DNA of 64,000 nt from NCBI GenBank assembly GCA_029298735.1, contig JANSLP010000037.1:111454-175453 (forward strand). Direction: 5' to 3'. Below, piece by piece: positions 55,853 to 64,000 of the stretch. Position 1 is the first letter of the stretch; every line of letters begins with the position of its first letter. The notes beneath the pieces were generated by a model. That model worked only from the letters and a program-made list of their open reading frames with translations, had not been told where the DNA came from and did not search any database. This DNA comes from Ophiostoma sp. CBS 140.51 (lineage: Eukaryota; Ascomycota; Sordariomycetes; Ophiostomatales; Ophiostomataceae). Made by a program: the position numbers and the translations under genes.

Positions 55853-57041
55853 ATGTCGACCCCAACTAGTCAAAGAAAGGCCAAGCTCAATGACGGCAAC
55901 GAGATTCCCGTATTGGGATTGGGCACCTACCTGTCGCTGCCAAACGAGGTGACACAGGCAGTGGTGGCAGGGTAAGTGGACGACGACAGAGTAATCCATG
56001 GTTTTTGTTTTGTGTTCTCTAATACCGGGCGAAAAATAGATGGAAGACTGGTATCCGGCATTTTGACTGTGCCCAATTTTACAAGGTAAGTCTCAAGTGT
56101 ATGGAAAGTTACCTCATCAACCGCTGACCCATGATAATAGAATGAAAAAGAAGTCGGCGAGGCTTTGAAGATTCTGTCCAAAGAGCCAGGCTTTAGACGA
56201 GAGGATATTTTCTTGACAAGCAAGGCATGGAACAGCCATCATTGTCCTGAAAATGTCAAAAAGGCTCTGATGCAGACACTCAAAGATCTCGGCACCGACT
56301 ACATTGATCTTTACCTGGTAGGTCTTCTTCCACCACATTGTTTTTCAGATACATGGCGATGTGCTGACAACATAGATCCACTGGCCGGCAAACTTTGCTG
56401 CCATCCCAGACAAGACTTCGGCCACAGGTATTGCCCTCGAGCCTACTGAACCCAATGGCGACATGAGGCTGGACACGGAGCTCAGTCTCGTGGACACATG
56501 GAAGGCGTTCCTTGAGCTCAAGGCCTCAGGGTTGGCCAAGAGCGTTGGTGTTAGCAACTTCACTCCCGGCCAGATTGAACTTCTCATCGAGAGAACAGGC
56601 AAGATACCGGCCGTCAACCAGGTCGAGGCTCATATCCTGCTCAACCAGCAAGTGCTGCTTGACTACTGCACATCCCGCGGCATCCACATGACGGCGTACA
56701 TGCCATTCGGTGGTGATATCGGGCGTGGAGGTAACCAGGTCCTTGGCAATTCAGTGGTCAAACAGATTGCAGACAAGACGGGCAGGCAGCCGGGCCAAGT
56801 TTTGGTGTCATGGGCCATCAAGAGAGGTTTCTCGGTGCTGCCCAAGTCGGTCAAGCCGGCACGCATCGAGGCCAACGCGCAGGCATTTGATCTCAGTGAT
56901 GAGGATTACGAGGCACTCGTGGCTCTCGGTAAAGTACCGACCCGGTTCGGTGGTCTCCCGTACACTTTTGAACCGGCGTGGAAGGTAAATGTGTTTGACA
57001 CGCCCGAGGAGCGGGCATCGGGTTTGATGGAGCCGTTCTGA
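55853..57041 (+). CDS. Aldo-keto reductase
   Basis: Four exons (55853-55971, 56040-56085, 56141-56317, 56376-57041) with introns of 68, 55 and 58 bp give 335 residues. The joined sequence shows the AKR barrel: IPVLGLGTYLSLP, then HFDCAQFYKNE with the catalytic Asp and Tyr, FLTSKAW with the Lys, and LIHWPANF with the His. The cofactor-binding end has SWAIKRGFSVLPKSVKPARI. The C-terminal loop (GGLPYTFEPAWKVNVFD) is like those of fungal sugar- and glycerol-related AKRs (GaaD/GLD1 type in Aspergillus and Trichoderma). It would reduce aldehydes such as L-glyceraldehyde using NADPH. It could act after the aldolase at 32111, but 23 kb lies between them, so this is inference. Confidence 0.93.
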
Positions 57042-57522
57042 GGTGAATACGTGACATGTTATGGAGCTTAGATAGATAGATATCTGTTTGAAAATTTTAT
57101 AAATAAATTAAGACCTAGAATCTACCAACACCTGTCTTGCAAAGTGTAACCACGAAACACATGCACGTGCAACACATGAACCACATGTCGTGAAATATTT
57201 TCCTCTTTTGTGTTTTTCCCCTTTTGGAAGGGCCCTAAGAGGCCGGGCTTTTGACTCTTGACGCCTAACTAGCAGGAAGACAAGTTCCCTGTTGTGGTTG
57301 TGTGGAGACCCAAGCCGCGATGCGGGGAAAAGGCCCACAGATTCTTTCGTCCCCCATGATCCCCCCTTGGAGGTTTGCGACGTCTGTCGTTCTTGTCCTT
57401 ACACAAAATGCGCAGTCAAACAGCATCGCAAACTTTACTTTCAGACACGAACAACGCCTGAAAAGCTCGGGAAACTCTTGCCAACAACGGCTCCCGATAT
57501 AGCACTTTTGACAACGACCTCC
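57042..57522. promoter_or_regulatory. Promoter of the Zn2Cys6 regulator
   Basis: About 480 bases between the AKR stop and the regulator. No gene seen. Confidence 0.4.
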
Positions 57523-60260
57523 ATGGCGAAAATGCCGCATTCAATGAACTACCCGCGACGGCGTGCCCCGATCGCGTGCAATTTCTGCCGGCAGAGGTGC
57601 GTGAGCTGTGCGCCCGCGACAATAATTACTGTTGATTGACAATTGTGCACAGGAAAAGAAAATGCGACGGCAGAAAACCAGCATGCAGTCTCTGCAGCGC
57701 GGCCGGCATTTCGTGCGATTATCAGGACATGCCGCATGGACATCAGGCCAACCACAGCTCACCAAGGCGCGAACAGTCTGAAAATACAGATACAAATGAC
57801 AACAATAACGGCTCAGGCAACGCAGTCGCCGACATACAAAAGATGTTGGGACAACTGGAGTCCCTGGTCCGCTGGGGCAGCAACCTCCTCGAACAACAGC
57901 AACAGACGCCAGGGATGCAGGACCAACGACCACTACCGACATTGGCGACGACACCATCAACACAAACCCGAAGGACAACGACAAGAACTCGGACAGGAAC
58001 CAAAACTATGAGTGCGAGCCCGCCAGGCGTCAATGATACGAACAATATCACCAACACCGATGATGGCGACGAGGATGCTCACGGTGATGAAGATGATGGA
58101 CTCGGTGGCAATTTTGGAGACGCCGCTGATGTCGACCACACTGGCGGCCACGACATGACAATCAATACAAGCACTTCAGTTGACACGCCCGGACTGTTTG
58201 CAGCCTCTCTTCCGTCACTTCCCTCAATATCATCACTTCCCACCATTTCAGAAATACCAACTATATCAGGCTTTTTATTCGGTGGCCAGGAGCATGACTC
58301 AACGCCAGCATCAGCACCTGTACATCAGACTCAGCTACCGCCAGTACATCTGAGCAACACATCATGCTCGCCAGAGATGATGGACCATGATGGCGACAAC
58401 ACCAACGACAACAACGGCAAAAAGGATGAGGACGATGAGATGGACGAAGAAGACGAAGGAGAGCCACTCACGATTCCAGTGGGCCACCTCACGCCAACAG
58501 GAAGTCTGTTCGCCCTCGAGCCTATCAAAAAGCTGATCGGCGAGTACCCAGAGGACTACTTCTTCCAGATTGAAGGGTTGCGCACATACCGACCAGGAAA
58601 CAGACGAGCACGGGGCACAAGCGGCAACAGCTTGAGGGACGACCTGGATAGTCTGTTCTTGGGCAAGGCTTACACCGACCTCCTACTTACAGCCTTCTTC
58701 ACACATGTCCAGCCACACTTTCCCATAGTCTGCGCGGATGTTTTTATGCCCTTTGTAGATCGTGTTTTGGGATTGGCCTGGATGGACGACCCGGCAAAGA
58801 ACCAAGATGACGCCGAGATTGATGTTGCTCTGTGTCTGACAGTGCTAGCTTTGGGGCGGCTGGTCTACAGACAGGACCAAAGTCAGGACAGACAGAGCAC
58901 CAACTGCGTATCTCCAAGCTCACGATCAGCAGCAGGAACATCGGTACCGAATGGAGAAGACACCGATGCTGCCACCGCCAGCCCGGCTGATGCCAGCACA
59001 GAGGACAGCGAGGCCTACTTTAACATTGCTTACGGCATCATGATGCGGCACTGGGCGACCTGCTTCAAGCCGAGCGTAACGTTTGCATCAGCCCTTGTCT
59101 ATGCTGCCATCTACCTGTGCTACCTGGACCGACCACTGCCAGCTTGGTCACTCGTGCACATGGCATCCATCAAGCTGCAGGTCATTGTCGTGCAGCTGAA
59201 AGGGCAGCCTGTGACCCGCGAAGAAACAGACCACGTTGTGCGCCTCTGCTGGACATGTTTTCTTCTGGAGTGTGACTCTCTGGCCGAGTTCCACCTCCCA
59301 CGAAGCGGCATGGAACTCATCATCGAAAGCATGCCGTTTCCCTCGTTTGCACACAGTGGCAGCGGAGATGCAGAGCCAAACAGTGGACGCAGTGGCTTAA
59401 TGTTCTTGGCTCTGTGTTCAGTACGTCGTCTATTAAACCGCGTTCACAAGACCGTCTACGATGCCAACTACAAAGCACGCTCCACATCCAAAAATCGCAC
59501 ACCAAGAAGCAAGACCGACGTTTCGAGCATGTCTATGCCCATCTCTCTGTGGACGCCATCATCACCTGCAGATGCAGCCGTCGACAACATTTTCAACGCC
59601 ATCAACATGAACACCATCAGGTCTCCATCCGTTTCTGTATCGATTCCAACATCAATTCCGCATCCCTCGTCCTATTCACCCGCTTCCTCGACCACTCTCT
59701 CCGCTATTGGCTCTCTCAAAGCCGTCAGCACCGAACTCATCTCACAGCTCGACATATGGTTCGAGTCCCTGCCCCCCAGCATCAAGCCCGACTTAAGCCA
59801 CCATCGTCCACAGTGTCTCCAAGAAGGATGGCTTCGCCTGCGCTACTGGTCCGCCAAGCACATCATCTGCCGGCCCTGTCTCGTCTGTGCAGCACTGTAC
59901 ACGGGCGAACCGGCCGCTCTACCCGACTACGTGCTCTGGTTCTCGCAGACTTGCATCGAGAGCTGCCGCCAATACATCCAGACAGTGGACTACATGCTGG
60001 TCGAGCGCACACAGTACATGTGGATGACCCGACAGTCCTTGTTGGCGTGTGCGTTTGTGATTACTATTGCAGCACGAAGCCCTCTTCTTCGCTTTTTGGT
60101 GACACACGATGCCTCTACTCTGATACGGCAAGCACTAGTGTCGACACAACGATGGGCTACGCCCGGATCGACGGCAGAATCCATTGGCTGGATCCTCAAC
60201 ATGATTCTTCAAAAGGAGCGAATGACGGGTGGAATAATGGGGACAATCAAGGGGAATTAA
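57523..60260 (+). CDS. Zn2Cys6 transcription factor, paralogue of the one at 27 kb
   Basis: Exons 57523-57596 and 57653-60260 with a 56 bp intron (GTGCGT donor, CAG acceptor) that cuts the zinc cluster give 893 residues. The joined cluster is CNFCRQRKRKC, then CSLC and a last Cys after SAAGIS. The intron falls at the same codon as in the 27279 gene. Residues about 60-260 are low-complexity with Asn/Asp/Thr/Gln runs, an acidic patch (DEDDEMDEEDEGEP) and possible activation region. The middle homology region matches the 27279 paralogue block by block (IGEYPEDYFF, FLLECDSLAEFHLPRSGM, KHIICRPC), with an insert near 680-740. It is probably a nuclear regulator of carbon-use genes; targets unknown. 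Confidence 0.92.
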
Positions 60261-60266
60261 GGAAGG

Positions 60267-60527
60267 TCAGTGCTGGCAACTGTTAATGATAATAACGCTA
60301 AAATATGACATAGTATTAATGAATGAGTTTAACTGATGGAGATTTATTTTTGAAATGGTGCTTTTCCCGGAGCAACACGCCAAAACTCGTCTTATCTTCG
60401 TAGCACGGTTGACTAGGGCGATGATCCGCTGCTCAATGGTGGGTTCCGGTGCCATTATCGCGACGTTAATTTCGACGCCGGTGACTAGCACCTTGAGATG
60501 GACTTCCTCGTCACTGCCCCAGGTCAT
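60267..60527 (-). CDS. Small hypothetical ORF, resembling a fungal Myb/SANT-like helix domain
   Basis: An 86-residue frame with ATG at 60527. The first 50 residues have C/G-ending codons like real genes, and the sequence MTWGSDEEVHLKVLVTGVEI then TIEQRIIALVNRATKIRR resembles the small fungal helix-turn-helix proteins that start M-(S/T)-W-(x)n-(D/E)-L and end in R-x-x-K-I-R. The tail after residue 50 is less protein-like, so the gene may end there through an unseen splice or be a fragment. No function assigned; the resemblance is from memory. Confidence 0.35.
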   Translation of the reverse strand: MTWGSDEEVHLKVLVTGVEINVAIMAPEPTIEQRIIALVNRATKIRRVLACCSGKSTISKINLHQLNSFINTMSYFSVIIINSCQH

Positions 60528-60589
60528 TTGAGTGATAGCCTTTGAATGTATGTAATTTATTGTAAACTTTTATATCCAAGATAAATACA

Positions 60590-61518
60590 TTACGTCTGGA
60601 ACTTGAAACCGCCGTTGGCGCAAATGATGCTGCCCGTCGTCCACGCCGAGTCGGGACCGGCTAGCATGCCCACCACCGCGGCCACTTCGCTAAAATACGC
60701 TGGGCGCCGGCCGTACATGTTCTCGTTAGCCACCTTGACAAGCTTCTCGTCGTCGACACCGCTGCGTACCGCACTCAGTGGGCAAATGTCCTGGAAGGGC
60801 CGCATCTGGTCCCAGAACTTTTGGCCCGCGGCAAAGTACATGTCGCCCTCGACGGGACCGGGGTTGACGGCGTTGACGGTAGCGCGTTCGGCCAGCTCTC
60901 GGGCCCAGGTGCGGGTCATAGCTTCGAGGGCTGCCTTGGTGCCGCCGTACAACGTGTGCGTGGCGAAGCCCATGCTGGAAGCCACCGAGGAAATGTTGAT
61001 GATGCGGCCCGAGCGGTCGTGGGGCAAGAACTTGAGGAGCGCTTGTGTCACCAGAATCGGGGCCAAGACATTAACATTGTAGATGCGGTGGAATTCGGCG
61101 ACGGGGACGTCAGCTAGTAAATAGTCACCACCAACGCCGGCGTTGTTCACCAAAATGTGCAGAGGGCGGCCATTGGCAAAGGCCTCAAAGTCTGTGGCGA
61201 CCTGCTGGGCGGCTGCTTCTTGCGAAATGTCGGCCTGCGTTAGGGCAATCTGCACGCCGTGCTTGCTGCGGAGCTCCTCAGCCAGGTCTTCAGCGAGCTT
61301 GGTAGACGAGGACGACGTGTAGATTCCGTGGATCAAGGCGCCCTTGCTGGCAAGATCGCGCGCAATACCAGCGCCGATGCCTAGTAACGGAAAGCTTAGA
61401 CGATGTTCTCCTGTTTCATATGTCTTCAAAGACTGTGTCGTCACTCACCTCTGGGGAAACCAGTAATGACGGCAAGCTTGCCCTCCAGGACACGCGGAAC
61501 AAGTGCTGCAGAACCCAT
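60590..61518 (-). CDS. Short-chain dehydrogenase/reductase (classical SDR)
   Basis: Exons 61449-61518 and 60590-61380 with a 68 bp intron (GTGAGT donor, CTAG acceptor) give 286 residues. The splice restores ITGFPRGIGAGIA, the TGxxxGxG cofactor loop, which is split by the intron. Further motifs are LHILVNNAGVGG (NNAG), NISSVAS with the catalytic Ser, and LYGGTKAAL with Y-x3-K. The C-terminal end GSIICANGGFKFQT is normal for the family. It oxidises or reduces an alcohol/ketone with NAD(P). It lies tail-to-tail with the regulator at 57523. Candidates are sugar, steroid or polyketide substrates, none supported by the sequence. Confidence 0.92.
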
Positions 61519-62348
61519 TGTGGTGGGTTTGTTGGGGAAATCGTAATGGAGTATGTGTCGTGATGTGGTGATGGTTTGCCGAGCCGGTTGAGTGGAAGTA
61601 CAAGTCAATGGAGTTAACAATGAGAAGGACACAAATCATAAGTAAACAAGTTGCCTTTTAAAGTACTACGTAAGAAAGAAACTTGGATAAATTTTAGACT
61701 TCGAGATGCATCAGTACCCTACGGAATAGCGGAGTCTCCTCGGTTTCTACAGTGTGGAGATTGTGATTGAGCACCATCAACCAAGGGGGGGTTCACAAGA
61801 GCTGTATGATACATTAATTTCTCTTCCCTCTCTGCATTTTTTCTTTTCTTTTACCTTTGTCGGAGTGGCTATTTGCAGCCGCTTCTGTTGACATGATGTA
61901 CGAACATCTGCCATTGAGTGAGCTGTCTAGTGGATCCCCACTAACGCGGCGGGATGCCGACGGCAGTGCGGACTTGGTAATTTTGGTTGTACTGATTGAT
62001 ACATCCCGATATCGCATTCTATTCAAGGGACTGCATTCAAACAAAATAACTCTTTTAGTCCCACAAATCAAGCAGGTCAAGCAGGTGACCCCAATGTTCG
62101 AGACCTTTTTCCATGGAACTTCTCCAATTTTGTGTTACATTATCGACAAGAATTTCTGCGGTCAGCTTCATCATGTAGATCCTCGACATGTCTCCTCAGC
62201 TTCCCCTCTTTGTGCCCTGCGTGTTCCCCTCCATTCACTCCTCGAATATATCCAACTCGCAGTTTTATCACTATTCTATCTAAAGGACACGCAATTTGTA
62301 TTCTGCACACTATCGTCTTATCACTCATCTTCTCACACAACTGCCACG
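61519..62348. promoter_or_regulatory. Divergent promoter between the two SDR genes
   Basis: 830 bases. A frame extends upstream of 62349 through this region, but it lacks family homology and has promoter/5' UTR composition, so I exclude it from the gene. No other gene seen. Confidence 0.55.
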
Positions 62349-63227
62349 ATGAACCAAGAAAGCAGCGGCAACGTCCACGCCCGCGAGCTGCGTGAGACCA
62401 AGACACCGCAGGGTGGCCAGGAACGGCCCGTGGGCGACCTTTTCCGCCTCGACGGCCGCACGATTGTTGTCACAGGCGGCGGTGGCTGCCTCGGAACGGC
62501 AGCTGCTCGTGCCATTCTCGAAAGCGGCGGCGACGTCGTCTGTCTCGATGTCGTGCCCATCCCGCGCTCGGACAACTGGAAGCCCGTCGAAAAAGCGGCT
62601 TCCAAGTACGGTCGTAACCTGCTATATGTGCAGTGCAGCGTCCGCGATGCTGACGAGGTCACCGAGGCCTTTGCATCCATCCGGCAGCAACTCAGGAGCC
62701 CGATCCGCGGCCTTGTGGCCTGTGCTGGCATCTCGGAGAATGGTCCGTCGACGGTGTTCCCCGCGGCCACGTTCCGCAACGTTCTCGATGTGAACGTGAC
62801 GGGAACGTTCCTTGTGGCACAGGCCGTCGCCAACGAGTTGCTGCAGACTCAGCTCTCGGGCAGCTTAGTGCTGATTGCCAGCATGAGTGGCCATGTCTCG
62901 AACCGCGGTGTGGACACGGCCGCCTACAACTCATCCAAGGCGGCGGTGCACCAGCTGGCCCGCTCGCTGGCCGCCGAATGGGGCTCGCGCAAGGGCATGC
63001 CTCTGATTCGTGTAAACACTCTGTCCCCGGGCTACATTCGCACGGCCATCTCGGCCGAGTCGATGAACAAGCCAGGCATGAAGGACCAGTGGGAGGGTGA
63101 CAACATGTTACTGCGCATGAGCACGGTGGACGAGTACCGTGCGCCCGTTCTGTATTTGCTGGGCGATGGAAGCAGCTTCATGACTGGTGCGGATCTACGT
63201 GTGGATGGTGGTCATTGTGCATGGTAA
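62349..63227 (+). CDS. Short-chain dehydrogenase/reductase (sugar-alcohol or sugar dehydrogenase-like)
   Basis: One exon of 292 residues. The start MNQESSGNVHAREL fits other fungal members, which have a 30-residue N-terminal lead. Motifs: VVTGGGGCLGTAAA (TGxxxGxG), ACAGISENG (NNAG position is ACAG), IASMSGH with catalytic Ser, and YNSSKAAV with Y-x3-K. The tail DGSSFMTGADLRVDGGHCAW is typical of mannitol/arabinitol/sorbitol dehydrogenase relatives, for which Asp in CLDVVPIPR after beta-2 favours NAD. It could oxidise a polyol or sugar, possibly feeding the sugar-acid route, but the distance from it is 30 kb. It is divergent from the SDR at 60590. Confidence 0.92.
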   Translation: MNQESSGNVHARELRETKTPQGGQERPVGDLFRLDGRTIVVTGGGGCLGTAAARAILESGGDVVCLDVVPIPRSDNWKPVEKAASKYGRNLLYVQCSVRDADEVTEAFASIRQQLRSPIRGLVACAGISENGPSTVFPAATFRNVLDVNVTGTFLVAQAVANELLQTQLSGSLVLIASMSGHVSNRGVDTAAYNSSKAAVHQLARSLAAEWGSRKGMPLIRVNTLSPGYIRTAISAESMNKPGMKDQWEGDNMLLRMSTVDEYRAPVLYLLGDGSSFMTGADLRVDGGHCAW

Positions 63228-63470
63228 TGATGCTGTAAAGAAATATATTTGAAATAGATATTTACAAAATTTTCTGTTAAAAATGAAGACAATTTATTAA
63301 TAAAAATGATTACCGTATCATTTTTGCATTTTCTATGAGAAAACTTATAATTTAAGTGCTTTATCCAAGAGCTAGAACATTGAATAGTACAAATCTTTTA
63401 TCGTTTCGATCACCACTTTACTACCTTATTGTCCATCCCGACACCCCGTGCCACCCGCACTGCCGCCGGC

Positions 63471-64000
63471 ATGCCCACCGCCGCGGTCAGCGCGCCACGG
63501 GCCGCTTCGGCACGGCTCCGCGGCATAGCCGCCCCGCCACCCCCGACGACGGCCAATAAGCGCGCTCGGCCTCCCACTGCAGACAGCTTGACACCGGCCG
63601 GCAGCCCATTGCACCGCCCCACGAACGACGTCATCACCGCCCCCGAAAGCCTACAACGCTCCCCGACTAAACGCAGCCGTACGTCGGGCGCCACGACGTC
63701 CGCCACTCCCTCTACGCCGCCCGGCCGAAACGATACACCCACTACCCCCACGATCCCGCAAAACACAGCCACCGAGCACACCACCCGGCCGCTTACCGGA
63801 CCACTCACCACCGCCGTCCCGGAGGACGTTGCCAAGATCTGTGGGATCCCGAATGGACACGCCGACGCCCTCACCACCGCCCTCTCTATCGTATACAAGG
63901 CAGATGACCGCGTGGGTGCGGCCGTTGACACGATCCTGCAACGGCTCTTCTACACCGTCATCTCGCAGGCACACCACGTTGCCACGACACCGCCTCCGGC
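63471..64000 (+). CDS. GC-rich reading frame running off the right edge
   Basis: From the ATG at 63471 the frame stays open for 530 bases to the window end. The first 130 residues are low-complexity (Ala, Thr, Pro, Arg; PAGSPLHRPTNDV, SPTKRSRTSG), like the start of a nuclear or gag-like protein. Then comes a more ordered part (VAKICGIPNGHADALTTALS, VGAAVDTILQRLFYTVIS). GC content and CCG/ACC use are much higher than in the neighbours, and it follows an AT-rich strip (63228-63370). I recognise no domain. It may be a host gene or the first ORF of a retrotransposon; the missing 3' part would decide. Confidence 0.5.
   Translation, partial: MPTAAVSAPRAASARLRGIAAPPPPTTANKRARPPTADSLTPAGSPLHRPTNDVITAPESLQRSPTKRSRTSGATTSATPSTPPGRNDTPTTPTIPQNTATEHTTRPLTGPLTTAVPEDVAKICGIPNGHADALTTALSIVYKADDRVGAAVDTILQRLFYTVISQAHHVATTPPP

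Noticed and set aside
61857..62348. An N-terminal extension of the SDR at 62349
   Set aside because: The added 164 residues have no homology to SDRs; promoter and 5' UTR composition. The family starts close to 62349.

Overview
This 64 kb window is nuclear DNA of a filamentous ascomycete, most likely a sordariomycete-type mould. Genes are mostly monocistronic and lie on both strands. Introns are short (about 50-130 bp), with GTRNGT donors, CTAAC/CTGAC-like branch sites and YAG acceptors. The protein families are typical of such fungi: Zn2Cys6 regulators, sugar-porter and TRI12-like MFS carriers, a CE16-type esterase, phospholipase B, an opsin-related protein, STAND-type modules, a P450 and a Baeyer-Villiger monooxygenase. 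I cannot name the genus. No rRNA, tRNA, CRISPR or intact transposon was recognised.

Layout. 0-5 kb: the edge of an unlisted minus-strand gene, a decayed tandem copy of a SET/TPR gene, and the intact SET/TPR gene. 5.5-12.3 kb: Zn2Cys6 regulator, sugar/lactose-permease-like carrier, and CE16-like esterase divergent from the carrier. 12.5-16.7 kb: MATE-like carrier, small Dabb protein, NAD(P)-dependent ketone/aldehyde reductase. 18-27 kb: hexose-type transporter behind a 1.66 kb pyrimidine-rich leader, GPI-anchored phospholipase B, an opsin without its retinal lysine, and a lone fungal STAND N-terminal-domain protein. 27-43 kb: the most coherent block. It holds a Zn2Cys6 regulator, a sugar-acid dehydratase (L-galactonate/L-fuconate dehydratase family) divergent from a DHDPS-family keto-acid aldolase, a second regulator, a cupin, a TRI12-like MFS pump and a mitochondrial class III CoA-transferase. 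44-51 kb: cytochrome P450, then a decayed NB-ARC/TPR (STAND) gene. 51-64 kb: secreted cupredoxin, Baeyer-Villiger monooxygenase, aldo-keto reductase, a Zn2Cys6 regulator paralogous to the one at 27 kb, two SDRs, and a GC-rich reading frame running off the right edge.

How the genes may work together. The dehydratase and aldolase carry out successive steps of a non-phosphorylating sugar-acid route: aldonate to 2-keto-3-deoxy-aldonate, then to pyruvate plus an aldehyde. Their shared 1.25 kb promoter contains five tandem 14-bp units, each with a canonical TGATAA GATA-factor site. The aldo-keto reductase and SDRs could supply the oxidation or aldehyde-reduction steps, and two sugar porters could supply uptake. 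The whole window therefore looks like an accessory carbon-catabolism region. The substrate is inferred, not shown.

Two genes, the SET/TPR copy and the NB-ARC/TPR gene, are pseudogenes. In both, stop codons sit where the intact protein or family has Trp or Gln, which fits C-to-T (RIP-like) decay. Splice sites were placed by eye; each model was checked for frame continuity and total length.
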